A stretch of DNA of 64,000 nucleotides from Candidatus Manganitrophus sp. (GCA_028865235.1 CP114561.1:702001-766000), one strand, 5' to 3'; positions 16,564 to 27,907 are shown, numbered from the stretch's first letter. Notes: generated from the sequence alone by a model not told the origin. Numbers and translations: made by a program.

Positions 16564-19500
16564 TTATGCTTTTGTCTGATTGATCAGAAGACCGAGAGGG
16601 AATGTCTTGAAGATCGAATGAAAAGGGAGGACGGTTTTCCCGTTCTTCTCCTCCGCCTCTATTCGCTCCCCGGTCAGCACATTCAGATAGGCCGCGCCGG
16701 GCTCTTCCCCTTCGAGAAGAAGATCGACCCCCTCCCACACCGCCCCGATCGGATCATCCAAACGTCCATCCATCCATACGGAGAGAAATCGCGGGGCGGC
16801 GACGACCACCCGTTCCTGATTCAACTTCCTGGAAAAGGCGATCAGATGCTCCTTGCCCAGCCCGATCACCTCATGCGGAATGTAGGCTCCGTTTAAAAAC
16901 AGCCGGCGGTGCGCGCGGCGGCAATTCATCGCCCGCCAGGTGACAAAAAGTTTAATCGTCCCTTCCTCTTTTTCCCGAAGAAGGCGCTGGATCAACAAAG
17001 GGGAAGGCCGATCGGACAGGACCTCCTTCTTAAGACCTTCCAAGCGCCGCATTCGGGAAGGATAGTCGACCGGCCGCCGGTTGTCGGGATCGACCAGGCT
17101 CAAATCGAACAGCTCGCCGCCTTGATAGAGATCGGGAACCCCAGGGGAGGTGATCTTCAGCAAGAGTTGCGAGAGGCTGTTGAAGATCCCGAAATGGGCC
17201 ACCTTTTTTTGAAACGCCCTCAAGTCGTCCAGGAAAGGGCCCGATCGACCGGGATCTAAAATCGCCTCGATGAAGGCCGTCAGGGCTTGATCATACGCTT
17301 CGTTGGGGCTGATCCAGCTGGTATTCACCTTCGCCTCTTTCGAGGCTTTCATCATATACGCCTGAATCCGCTTCACGAATTCTTGATATTCACCGGGAGA
17401 AGGCTCCCCGAACGGCCAGGCCCCGAGCAGCGTTTGATAGAGAAGATACTCCTCGTTGGCATCGGGCGCCGGGTCCCCCTCCAATTCCGACTTTTTTGAA
17501 CGATTGAGATCGGCCCATCGCGTCGCCGCCGCTTGCCACGCATCCGGCATTTCGGAGAGAACATTGATCCGGGCGCGAACATCTTCGCTCCGTTTCGTAT
17601 CGTGCGTCGATGTGGCGAGCATCGAATAGGGCCACCTCTCCAGCCGCTCCGCATTCTGCGCGTGAAAATCGTTCATCGAAATGCCGAAGGTCTGCGGATC
17701 TCCTCCCACCTCGTTCAGCGAGACCAGCCGGTTGTAGACATAAAAGGCGGTATCTTCCAATCCCTTGGCCATGATCGGGCCGGTGCACTGTTGGAATTTT
17801 TGGACGAAGGCGAGTTGCTCCATCCGATCTTCCTCGGTGAAGTATTCGGGATGCTGCATGAGGAGGATCCGCTTCACGTAATCGAAGATGGAGATGTCGG
17901 TCGCCGGGCTTCGCTGTTTGGCCTTCGTCACCGCCATTTCGATGAATTTCCGGTCGTGCTCTTCGAGTCTCTCGAATTTTGTAATATAGGTTCGGTAGAT
18001 CGGAAAAGAGGCGATCACCTCGCGAATCGCGTCCCGCAGACTGTAGAGGGTGAAGTCGCGCGAAAGCCGGTCTTTTTCGGAGAGGCGATTCAATTGGTGG
18101 GATAGGACGTTGATCTCGCTCGCCATCGTGGTGTTCATAATGAACTTCTTCCGTTCGTAGACAATATCGAAGAAGCGACCCTTCCTTCCGTTGAAGTTGG
18201 CGTAGATCTCGTCGAACCGCTTGGCATGGCGGCTGTCGACGAAGAGGGCATTCACGGCGTTGAGAAATTCATACCCGACCGTCCCGTGCACCGGCCATCG
18301 CTCCGGCAGCCGCTCCCCTTTGCTGAGGATTTTCTCGACGATCACATAATACGGCAGCCGCACCCCCGGCCGGGTCCGGCTCTCCAAAAAGCGATCGGCC
18401 GCCTCGGCCAGACGCTCCTCGATCCTTTTTCTCTCCTCTTCCGGCATTTCCTCCGGGATCTGCCTCACTCCGCGAAGGACAAAACAACGCTTTTGAAGCC
18501 GCCGAAAATAATCGACCGGATCGTACAAACCGTCGGGGTGATCGACCCGAAGTCCGTCGAGCTTCCCCTCTCGAATGAATTGAAAGATCAACCGGTGCGT
18601 CTCCTCGAAAACCTCCTTCCGCTCCATCGCGATGGAGGCGAGCTCGTTCACATCGAAGAAGCGCCGGTAGTTGATCTCGTCCGAAGCGACCCGCCAGTAG
18701 GAGAGACGGTAGGACTGATCGTTGAGAAGCTGATCGAGCAGGTCGAAGCTCCGCGGGTCCCCCTTCCTTCCGTTGAAGAGCGCCACATTCGCGTCGATAA
18801 ACTTCCGAATTTTCCCCTCGGCCTGATAGAGTTTCGCCAACCGTCGCTTGATCCAGTCGATCTGGCGGCGCTCTTCCGCGATCCGCTGGGGATCGGACTG
18901 GATTTCAGCGGGAAGATGGAGCAGGGCAAGCGTGATCCCGTGATACTCCTGGAGGTTCTCCGGATCATCGCCCATCTCCGTCTCCAATGCCTCCAATCGA
19001 TGTCTCAAGAGTCTCGGATAGGTCCGGGGGAAATCGGGAAGCGGTTTTCGTAATAGGTCACCCAGAACGCCCCCTCGGAGAAAACCAGCTTCAGCTCTTG
19101 ATTCTCCAGAACCTTGCCGTACTGATCGCCCAACACGGGAAGGAGGACCTTTCCGCTCAGCTCTTTTTTGATCGGATGCCAGTCGATATCGAAATAGCGG
19201 GCGAAGGGAGAGTTTTGCCCGTTTTCCAAAACATCGAGCCACCATTGGTTTTCCGTCACCCCCATATGGTTCGGCACGATGTCGAGGATGTGCCCGAGAT
19301 CATGCCGCCGCAGCGCGTCGACCATGCCGGCATGATCGGCCTCGCTCCCGATTTCCGGATTCAGCGCATTATGATTACAGATGTCATATCCGTGAAGGCT
19401 CTTCGGCCGCGCCTGTAGATAGGGAGAGGCATAGAGGTGGGTGATGCCGAGATCGTTCAGGTACGGGATGATCTGCGCGGCATCCGAAAATCGAAACTGG

Positions 19501-19619
19501 TGATTGAATTGCACCCGATAGGTTGCGGCGGGGGCGATCTCAATGTCCGAAAACCGGGCGATGAAACCCTGAATGAAAGCATCGATCCGATCTTTCCCAA
19601 ACGGCGGAGTCTGCGACAT
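16564..19619 (-). CDS. treY: Malto-oligosyltrehalose synthase TreY, frameshifted
   Basis: This GH13 enzyme converts the reducing end of maltodextrins to a trehalosyl unit. The N-terminal part carries TYRVQFNHQFRFSDAAQIIP, ASPYLQARPKSLHGYDICNH and LDIVPNHMGV. After YYENRFPI the frame breaks; adding one base in the CCCCCGG/TTT stretch near 19026-19033 restores DPRTYPRLLRHRLEALETEM. The rest includes LDGLRVDHPDGLYDP (catalytic Asp), GYEFLNAVNALF and STHDTKRSEDVRARI. Total length of about 1018 residues matches TreY. The start is ATG 19619 or 19625. TreZ, its usual partner, is not in this window. Confidence 0.88.
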
Positions 19620-19755
19620 CGTCATCCCGGCTAAGAAGAGAGAAACGGCTGAAGACAAACCTCAGGAGAGAAGATTCCTCGCTTCTATGATCGCATATTT
19701 AAAGGAGGCGGAACAAGGGAGAGGAAAGATAATCGGGTGAGTGGGGGGCCGGCCC

Positions 19756-21340
19756 CTACTCCCACTCGATCGTGCCCGGCGGCTTGGAGGAGATGTCGTA
19801 GACGACGCGGTTGATGCCGTGGACCTCGTTGATGATCCGGCTGGAGATCCGTTCGAGAACGTCGTGCGGGATGTCGGCCCAGTCGGCGGTCATGCCGTCC
19901 TGGCTGGTGACGGCGCGCAGCGCGAAGACATGATCGTAGGTGCGGCCGTCGCCCATCACGCCCACGGTCTGCACGGGCAGGAGCACCGCGAAGGCCTGCC
20001 AGATCTTGTCGTAGAGGCCGGCCTTCCGGATCTCTTCATCGAGATAGATCGCGTCGGCCTTGCGCAGGATCGTCGAGCTTGTCCTTCGTGATCTCGCCCG
20101 AGCACGCGGATGGCGAGGCCCGGCCCCGGGAAGGGATGGCGGTCGACGAAGCGCCTCCGGCAGGCCGAGTTCGACGCCCAAGGGCGCGCACCTCGTCCTT
20201 GAACAGATCCGCGCAAGCGGCTCGACCAGCTTCATGTTCATGCGCTCCGGCAGGCCGCCCACGTTGTGGTGCGACTTGATCGTCGCGGAGGGCCCGCCGG
20301 TGAACGAAACGCTTTCGATCACGTCCGGATAGAGCGTGCCCTGCGCCAGGAAATCGGCGCCGCCGATCTTTTTCGCCTCGGCCTCGAAGACACGTCGATG
20401 AAGGGGCCTGGCCGATGATCTTGCGCTTCCGCTCCGGGTCGCTGACGCCCGCGAGCTGGTCGAGGAAGCGTTCTTCCGCCTCCACATGCACGAGCGGGAT
20501 GTTCAGCTGAGATTGGCCGCGAAAGAGCGAGACGACTCCGCTTCGGCCTCGCCCTCGCGCATCAGGCCGTTGTCGACGAAGACGCAGGTGAGCTGATCGC
20601 CGATGGCCTCGTGCGCCAGCACCGCCGCCACCGCGGTGTCGACGCCGCCGGAGAGGCCGCAGATGACGCCTGGCCCGCGCCGACCTGCGCGCGGATGTTG
20701 TCGATCTCGGCTTCTCTGCGGAAGGCGCGCATCGTCCAGTCGGCTTGCAGCCCAGCGATGTTGTGCACGAAAGTTCGGGAGGATCTGGGCGCCGCGCGCG
20801 GTGTGCACGACCTCCGGGTGAAACTGCACGCCGTAGAAATTGCGCGCGGGTCTTTCATCCACGATAGCGGCGACGGGCGCGCCATCGGCGGTCCGGGCGA
20901 TCGCTTGAAAGCCGGGCGGGATGGCGTACGATGCGGTCGCCGTGGCTCATCCACACGGAGGTTCGGTTCGGCGATCCTTTAGAAGAGGTCGGAAGAGTCA
21001 TCGATCAGCAGCTCGGCGCGGCCGAACTCGCGCTTTGCCGCCCGGGCCACCTTGCCGCCGAGCAGCTGGGCCATCAACTGCATCCCGTAGCAGATCCCCA
21101 GGACCGGCACGGAAAGCTCGAAAAGGCCCGGATCGCAGCGGGGGCCTTCTTATCGTAGACGCTGGACGGGCCGCCCGAGAGGATGATGCCGCTGGGTTGC
21201 GCCGCTTCAATTTCTTTCAGCGGAAGATGATACGGCACGATCTCGCAGTAGACCTTGCTCTCGCGCACGCGGCGGGCGATGAGCTGGGTATACTGCGATC
21301 CGAAGTCGAGAATAAGAATTTTAGGTGTGGACGATGACAT
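19756..21340 (-). pseudogene. guaA: GMP synthase (glutamine-hydrolysing), broken by many frameshifts
   Basis: Every domain of GuaA is recognisable across three frames. The glutaminase start is [20 protein letters not shown] and [15 protein letters not shown]. The Cys loop [18 protein letters not shown] follows, then [11 protein letters not shown]. The ATP pyrophosphatase P-loop is [18 protein letters not shown]. Further on come [40 protein letters not shown] and [18 protein letters not shown]. The dimerisation domain ends KPPGTIEWE. About nine indels occur in 1.6 kb, not all in homopolymers, plus an in-frame TAA near 20980. Codon use is far GC-richer than in the neighbours. Either the consensus is poor here or the gene is dead. 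guaB upstream is intact. Confidence 0.85.
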
Positions 21341-21370
21341 CAGACCTGTGCGGCGGAAAATCGAGCGCTG

Positions 21371-22873
<1,503 letters not shown>

Positions 22874-22875
22874 TT

Positions 22876-22905
22876 ATTATTATCATAACTGGGTATCGAG
22901 GTCAA
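22876..22905 (-). promoter_or_regulatory. Sigma-70 promoter for guaBA
   Basis: Reading the - strand, TTGACC (22905-22900), an 18-base spacer and AATAAT (22881-22876, five of six matches to TATAAT) precede guaB by about 36 bases. No other start site is as close to consensus here. Confidence 0.55.
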
Positions 22906-22923
22906 GGGAAGGAGTTAAAATAA

Positions 22924-22957
22924 AAGAGCCCCGCAGGAAGGCTCCTGCGGGGCTCTT
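22924..22957 (-). terminator. Rho-independent terminator of the cold-shock gene
   Basis: A perfect 15-bp stem AAGAGCCCCGCAGGA / TCCTGCGGGGCTCTT with a 4-base loop follows the csp stop. On the - strand it is continued by TTTTATTTTAA. It insulates csp from guaB. Confidence 0.92.
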
Positions 22958-22973
22958 CGGTGTTGTTCGTCCG

Positions 22974-23177
22974 CTACGCAGCCAGACTGACGTTGATCGC
23001 CTGCGGGCCCTTTTTTCCCTGTTCAACTTCGAATTGAACCTTTTGGCCCTCTTCAAGCTTGCGATAACCCTCCCCCTGAATCGCTGTGTAGTGAACAAAC
23101 ACGTCGCCGCCATCATCGCGAGTGATAAACCCAAACCCTTTGTTGGCGTCGAACCATTTGACGCGCCCTTTAATCAT
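22974..23177 (-). CDS. Cold-shock domain protein (CspA family)
   Basis: This 67-residue single-stranded nucleic-acid-binding protein and RNA chaperone has the RNP1 motif [10 protein letters not shown] and the RNP2 motif DVFVHYTAI. It starts [18 protein letters not shown]. The ATG at 23177 follows a strong GAGGAGGAAGG ribosome-binding site. The longer in-frame ORF is untranslated leader. The mRNA leader is about 170 bases if the promoter at 23353-23382 is used, as in csp genes whose leaders control translation by temperature. Confidence 0.95.
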   Translation of the reverse strand: MIKGRVKWFDANKGFGFITRDDGGDVFVHYTAIQGEGYRKLEEGQKVQFEVEQGKKGPQAINVSLAA

Positions 23178-23303
23178 GGAGCCTTCCTCCTCAGTTCTCT
23201 CTTGATTGACCTTGTTCTTTGGCAGAAAGAACACTGCCGCTTGTTTGAAACGAATCTCTATTACCAGCGCCGATTTCCGTCGGCGACTTCGGACAGAAGC
23301 CGG

Positions 23304-23323
23304 GAGGCTGTCCGAACAGCCTC
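23304..23323 (-). other. Hairpin in the cold-shock mRNA leader
   Basis: GAGGCTGT and ACAGCCTC form a perfect 8-bp stem with a 4-base loop about 130 bases before the csp start codon. It may be part of a temperature-responsive leader. Confidence 0.4.
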
Positions 23324-23352
23324 TAGAAAGCTTCCTCAAACAAGATCAATTT

Positions 23353-23382
23353 ACCGTAGCATAAGGCAAAAATGGAAGTCAA
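23353..23382 (-). promoter_or_regulatory. Putative sigma-70 promoter of csp
   Basis: TTGACT (23382-23377) and TACGGT (23358-23353), read on the - strand, are spaced by 18 bases. The -35 is good and the -10 weak. This would give a csp leader of about 170 bases. Confidence 0.4.
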
Positions 23383-23431
23383 CGCGCTCGAAAGGATGGA
23401 AAGGAAGATCACATTGGATGGCTAAAAAGAA

Positions 23432-24832
23432 TCAGTCGCGATGATCTTTGTCGCCGTTTGGATGATCATGGTCGTCTACATGCGGCTTCTTTTTTGGGGA
23501 GTCGCTCATCTTGGAAGGGGCCGGCTTGGCCGGCGCCGGATCGTGGGGGTGATCCTCTTCCTCTCCGTCGTGGTGGTCGGCCTCCTCCGGATGATCGTGA
23601 TCGTCCACATGAGGCTTCCTTTCAGAGGGGCTCCCCATCTGAGAGGCACCCCCCTCTGGTGCGGCGGGATCGTGGGAATGATCCTCCTCCTCATGGGGAT
23701 GATCGCCTTCGTCGTGGTGGTCCCCCTCCTCTCCCATGACCGCTCCCTCCTCCTCATGGGTATGCCCTTCATGCTCCTGCGCGGGCACGGCCCATCCGTA
23801 GATAGTGAGAGCAATCAAGGAGAGGCCGAAGAGGGCGCCGAGGCTCAAGATTCCTTTGCGGGCTCCCAAGCGCCGTTCCTGCCCGCGATCCAACAAGGGA
23901 ACCAACGCCAAGAAGCCGAAGAGAATCATCGTGATGTAGAGAACGGCGCCGACCCCCCAGATATTCTCGAACAGATACATCCAGAGGAACGGCCAGGGGG
24001 GCTTGACCGGATCTCCATGCCCGGAGGGGGCCTCTCCGAGCGGCGCGCGAACAAAAACGGCCATCAGCGCCAGGAACCCGTAATAAGCGACGGAGAGAAG
24101 AAGGATGCTCCGAGCGTGATCGCTGAACCGGCCTTTGACCTCCTGCGCCGGCACTTCCGGCGCATTCGACCATTTCCCCCAGGGGGTGGGGGCCAGGTTG
24201 AAAATGTGGATCAGGTAGAAATGCCCCATCAAAAGAAGAACGATCAGGACCGGGTAGACGGCGATATGCGACACATAAATCCGCAGGTTCATCGGGCTGC
24301 TTCCGGGCCAATCGGTCATCACCGCGCCGACCGGACCGAGCATCCGCAACAGGCCCTTCAAATGACTCAGCGCATCGGCTCCCTCCTGATCCCATTTCAG
24401 GACCGTTCCGGAGAAGTACGAGCCCATCAACATGACCCCGAGAAGGGCGACGCCGATCCACCAGGTGACCTGGCGCGGATGTTTGTAGGCGCCGGTGATG
24501 AAGACCCGGGTGGTATGAAGGATGAGAGCGAAGATCACCCCCTGCGCAAACCAATAATGAAGCGCGCGAAGATAACTCGCCCAGTTGATCCGTTGAATTT
24601 GCTCTAAGCTCTTGTAGGCTTGTTGAGGAAGGGGGTTATAGAGCTGCGCCAGGGTGAAACCGGTGAGGACCATCAGAACAAAGCCGATAAAGGCGACCCC
24701 GCCGAAAGTATAAAGCGCGGAGCGGCCATGCTCGGGGACGGGAAAATCGAGATGCCTTAGTCCGAGCCAGGTGTCGAGCCGTCCCCACCGAGAGGGCTCC
24801 GTCGCTGATTTTCCCGAGGCTGGCGAGGAGAT
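23432..24832 (-). CDS. b6-type cytochrome b with long His-rich C-terminal tail; start codon apparently ATC
   Basis: This is the membrane quinol-oxidising subunit of a bc/b6f-type complex, 466 residues. Two haem-ligand pairs are visible: LRALHYWFAQG with ALILHTTRV in helix B, and VSHIAVYPV with LMGHFYLIHIF in helix D. The N-terminal TM is GGVAFIGFVLMVLTGF. A subunit-IV-like part follows (about 240-350). The last 114 residues (353-466) are hydrophilic with 20 His and two copies of KPHVDDHDHP. The frame has no ATG, GTG or TTG before VLMVLTGF. The best start is ATC at 24832, seven bases after GGAGG; otherwise an ATG was misread. A [2Fe-2S] ferredoxin gene precedes it. Confidence 0.8.
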   Translation of the reverse strand: MSSPASGKSATEPSRWGRLDTWLGLRHLDFPVPEHGRSALYTFGGVAFIGFVLMVLTGFTLAQLYNPLPQQAYKSLEQIQRINWASYLRALHYWFAQGVIFALILHTTRVFITGAYKHPRQVTWWIGVALLGVMLMGSYFSGTVLKWDQEGADALSHLKGLLRMLGPVGAVMTDWPGSSPMNLRIYVSHIAVYPVLIVLLLMGHFYLIHIFNLAPTPWGKWSNAPEVPAQEVKGRFSDHARSILLLSVAYYGFLALMAVFVRAPLGEAPSGHGDPVKPPWPFLWMYLFENIWGVGAVLYITMILFGFLALVPLLDRGQERRLGARKGILSLGALFGLSLIALTIYGWAVPAQEHEGHTHEEEGAVMGEEGDHHDEGDHPHEEEDHSHDPAAPEGGASQMGSPSERKPHVDDHDHPEEADHHDGEEEDHPHDPAPAKPAPSKMSDSPKKKPHVDDHDHPNGDKDHRD

Positions 24833-24885
24833 GACTTTTCCTCCAAATAGAGAGTGGGAATAAGGGATCGGATGATGACGAATTT

Positions 24886-25401
24886 TTATTCTGCTTCAAA
24901 GATCCGCTTCACCAGAGCGGCGAGTTGATCAGGATCGCTTGCGACCGCCTCAACCTCTTTCTTTGCATCCGCCACAAAAGGAATCGCCGTATCGGGGAGG
25001 ATCGCGGAGAGCCCTTGCAGCCTGGCCCGCTTCTCCACCATCATTCGGATGATTTCTCGTACAGCGGGGTCGAGCGCATCCAGCTCCCGGAGGGCCCCGC
25101 GGCTCCACTCCATCTCCTGATCCGGAACACGGACGACAACGTCCCCCCTAATCTTCGCCTGGCAGGAGAGCCGAAACGGCGCGGTCAGTTGGGCCTCCTC
25201 GAGCATATTCTCTTCATCCAGATCGATCTCCGTCAGATTCGTCATCCCCTCCACCACCCAAATCCGGCAGGTGCTGCAGGTCGCAAAACCGCCGCAGTCG
25301 TGCCGCATCTGAAGACCGAGCTTTTCAGCTGCGTCGAGGAGGCTGGTTCCGTCCGGAATCTCTCCACTTTTCCCGTATGGATAAAAGGTAACCTTAGACA
25401 T
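24886..25401 (-). CDS. [2Fe-2S] ferredoxin with C-terminal PCP_red-like domain
   Basis: This 171-residue protein has an N-terminal plant-type or adrenodoxin-like ferredoxin domain with the cluster ligands in HDCGGFATCSTC and the later RLSCQAKI. The C-terminal part (about 100-150: ALRELDALDPAVREIIRMMV and EKRARLQGLSAIL) resembles the PCP_red helix domain found at the end of protochlorophyllide-reductase B subunits and in some ferredoxins. The last 20 residues are acidic. It is encoded immediately upstream of the cytochrome b gene and could carry electrons to or from it. Confidence 0.8.
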   Translation of the reverse strand: MSKVTFYPYGKSGEIPDGTSLLDAAEKLGLQMRHDCGGFATCSTCRIWVVEGMTNLTEIDLDEENMLEEAQLTAPFRLSCQAKIRGDVVVRVPDQEMEWSRGALRELDALDPAVREIIRMMVEKRARLQGLSAILPDTAIPFVADAKKEVEAVASDPDQLAALVKRIFEAE

Positions 25402-25496
25402 GTCCTGTTTTTGAAGGGTTCGGCGAAGAATAAGGGGGATTATAACGTATCAGGGTATTGAAATCAATGGGAATGGCCTCGTTGCGGGCCGTCCTG

Positions 25497-25736
25497 TCAT
25501 GCGGGAGATTTTCCGTTGCCCCCTTCATTTGGACGCTTACTTGAATGAGCGTCCTCCCCTTCGGAGGGCTCGGGACCTTCTTTTTCCTCTTCATCGTCGG
25601 GCAGCGCCGGAATTCGATAGTCCCCGCTGGCCCATCGGCCCAGGTCGATCAGTTTGCATCTCTCCGAACAGAAAGGACGATAACGGCTCTCCTTCCAATC
25701 GATCTCTTTTTGACAGGTAGGACAGACTGCTTTCAT
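25497..25736 (-). CDS. yacG: DNA gyrase inhibitor YacG-like zinc protein
   Basis: This 79-residue zinc-binding protein has cysteines in [10 protein letters not shown] and [19 protein letters not shown], the complete YacG signature (C-x2-C-x15-C-x3-C). It inhibits DNA gyrase in E. coli. An acidic tail rich in Glu/Ser, longer than usual, follows the domain. It lies between the ferredoxin gene and the DUF3108 gene on the same strand. Confidence 0.9.
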   Translation of the reverse strand: MKAVCPTCQKEIDWKESRYRPFCSERCKLIDLGRWASGDYRIPALPDDEEEKEGPEPSEGEDAHSSKRPNEGGNGKSPA

Positions 25737-25802
25737 ATCGGAATCTCTCAGATGCTGCTGATCGGGAAAGGTGTTTGGAGGAATTCGACGTCCCAGACGG
25801 AT

Positions 25803-26642
25803 CTATTCAGGACGGTTGGTAAGGCTTGTCTCCCTTCTTGAGAGGATCGCATTCGACAAGCGATTCCCCTCCCTCCTGGAGGAGAGGACGGCGGTGATGG
25901 TGCCGATCTTAATTTTCGACTGCATCATCACCGGGATCCGTTTCTCATCCTCGGTAAACCAGATGAAGACATCCCCTTTATCCATGAAGAGCCCCTCATA
26001 TTGGACTTTCGCCTGGACCTTAATCGTATTGAAGGTTCCAACCGGCGTCGTCACCCTCTCCCTCGCCAACCCGCGAATCTCCAACAACCAGTTTTTCTCG
26101 CTTTCATGGACATCGATGAAAACCGAACGCCCCACGTCGATCGTGTTCTTCACCCTGAAAAAATAAAGGGAGCTCAATGAATCCTGAACCTGAGGAGGAA
26201 CCTCGAAGACCTTTTCCTTGTTGTTTTTAAACTGCACCGCCCGATGCTGAGTCTGATCAAATGAAATCACTTTTTCTCTTCTTCGCTTTCCTTGATGTTG
26301 CTTGACCTTGATGAAGTGCGAGTAGAATCCTTCGACATCGATATACGATTCGACCCGATCATCCACCGGGTAAAAAAGAGAGACAAAATCATTCGATTGT
26401 GCGGTGGAGACGATGTGGTAGACCTCGCGGCCTTTCAGCTTTGTTTTCTCCATCACCTCCATGACGGCGATTCCCGCTTTCGCGCCGAAATAGGTAATAT
26501 CGTAGGTGAGGCGCTCACCCGGTCCGAAAGAGGAGTTGGCGAGATGATGCGATGAAGGGGGAACGGAAATCGGCTCTGTCGCCTCTATGGGAGAAATAAA
26601 CAGCAAGCAGGCAAAGAAAATCAGTGTGACCCAAAACTTCAT
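25803..26642 (-). CDS. DUF3108 domain protein, exported
   Basis: This is a 279-residue protein with a signal peptide (residues 1-21, FWVTLIFFACLLFIS). The rest is a single DUF3108 beta-rich domain that begins GERLTYDITYFGAKAGIAVM and contains DSLSSLYFFRVK and VGTFNTIKVQAKV, both typical of the family. Members sit in the periplasm and resemble outer-membrane-lipid carrier folds, but their role is not known. No lipobox is seen. Confidence 0.85.
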   Translation of the reverse strand: MKFWVTLIFFACLLFISPIEATEPISVPPSSHHLANSSFGPGERLTYDITYFGAKAGIAVMEVMEKTKLKGREVYHIVSTAQSNDFVSLFYPVDDRVESYIDVEGFYSHFIKVKQHQGKRRREKVISFDQTQHRAVQFKNNKEKVFEVPPQVQDSLSSLYFFRVKNTIDVGRSVFIDVHESEKNWLLEIRGLARERVTTPVGTFNTIKVQAKVQYEGLFMDKGDVFIWFTEDEKRIPVMMQSKIKIGTITAVLSSRREGNRLSNAILSRRETSLTNRPE

Positions 26643-26852
26643 CGCGTCCTTTGTGATCGGGGTTTATTAACGTGTCCCTGCGGGACTGAATAAACGGACC
26701 GTTTGGTAACCTGCCTTCGGCAACATCCAATGATCACTGCCGACACCGGATGCTCCGGGAGAATGCACGTTTTGCCCGTCATCTCCTTGAGATCCCAGAA
26801 AAGATGAAATCCCCGGGAATCTTATAAAAATACCAGACGTTCCGGAAAAAGG

Positions 26853-27449
26853 TCAAGACGAAAGTGACCCCGGATGGGTACCCGCTTGTAGTAGAATCCC
26901 AGCAATCCCTCCGACCCAATTAAAGAAGATATCTCGAAGGTCGAAGATCCGATTTGGCAGGATCCATTGGATGATTTCATCCCCGACCCCGACGGTGAAG
27001 ACAAACCCCAGGGCTACCCCGATTCCCCCTTGAAACAACCGGCCCCACCGGCCCGGTCGATTCTCTCCCGTCTGGAAAGGATCTAAAGCAGGAGAGTGAG
27101 CCGATGAGTGATATCTCGAGTGTCGAAGCGGTTGTGCGGCACGGAGGACCAAGTACCCCAAACCGGCATACTGAATGAGGTGAATCCGCTCCTCGGGCAT
27201 TGCGATCGGACTGACGACGAGCATTAAAGCAATGCCGATAATCATGAGAACCGATTTTCGAGCAGGTTCGGTTTTCTCCCGCCCGATTGAGGCAAGAAGG
27301 GTCACGGCGATTCCGGCCAGGATCAGATTCATCGAGAGGCTGAAAGAGGACCCAAGCACCCCTTTGACCAGATTCAGCAGGGGTCGCCCCAATGGAAGCG
27401 TTGCATAAAGAAGGAGCGTATAAACGGCGACGCCGATCCATCGGTTCAT
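26853..27449 (-). CDS. VanZ-like family membrane protein
   Basis: This 198-residue protein has about five hydrophobic segments. Its two VanZ signatures are RIHLIQYAGLGYLVLRA (about 92-108) and GDEIIQWILPNRIFDLRDIF (about 157-176, with the conserved Asp-Glu and RxxDxxD-type residues). VanZ in enterococci lowers teicoplanin sensitivity. In Gram-negative loci such proteins often sit at the edges of exopolysaccharide clusters, as here. The start overlaps the stop of the ComEC-type fragment by four bases. Confidence 0.75.
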   Translation of the reverse strand: MNRWIGVAVYTLLLYATLPLGRPLLNLVKGVLGSSFSLSMNLILAGIAVTLLASIGREKTEPARKSVLMIIGIALMLVVSPIAMPEERIHLIQYAGLGYLVLRAAQPLRHSRYHSSAHSPALDPFQTGENRPGRWGRLFQGGIGVALGFVFTVGVGDEIIQWILPNRIFDLRDIFFNWVGGIAGILLQAGTHPGSLSS

Positions 27450-27822
27450 CGCGGCCGCTCCGTTCGAACGCGGACCGATCGGCCGTCGCTGGTGATCGTA
27501 ATGGTCCCTTCCAAATCGGTCCGGTGGAGGTGCGCTCCCGTTCGTCGATACATCTCAAGCACTTCTTCTTTCGGGAGGCCGTAGGGATTCGGGCCGACGC
27601 TTAAAATCGCCCGCTCCGGACGAATCGCCTGAACGAAAGGTTCTATCGACTCTCCCCCATGATGCGGAATTTTGGCCACATTGGCTTTTAACTTCGGACC
27701 ATAAATCGCCAAGAGCTCCCGCTGCACCTCGGGATCGATATCAGCCATGAAGCAGCACGATCGCCTCTCCGTATCCCACATCGAGGAGCGAATCTCTAAA
27801 AGAGATGATGACTCGGCGTGAA
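27446..27822 (-). pseudogene. ComEC/Rec2-type metallo-beta-lactamase C-terminal remnant, truncated and frameshifted
   Basis: Only the end of the DNA-uptake-channel hydrolase domain is left. The downstream part (DPEVQRELLAIYGPKLKANV; KIPHHGGESI; PERAILSVGPNPYGLPKEEV; LHRTDLEGTITITSDG) follows the ComEC C-terminal pattern well. Just upstream, in another frame, is SLLDVGYGEAIVLLHG. Removing one T there would give LLHGDIDPEV, the family's LLTGDIE block. Above this there is a stop and a TC-rich stretch up to the glycosylphosphotransferase gene. It lacks the channel and the N-terminal metal motif, so it is almost surely non-functional. Confidence 0.65.
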
Positions 27823-27907
27823 CGGAATCAATATAGAAAAAGAAGAAGAGATAATAGAAGAAGAGAGAAATGCGGTTGAAGCGCGACTGTTGGAAGGAAG
27901 GGTCCTC

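Noticed and set aside
23441-24607. 388-codon open frame on the + strand
   Set aside because: It is a shadow of the cytochrome b gene and its repetitive tail.
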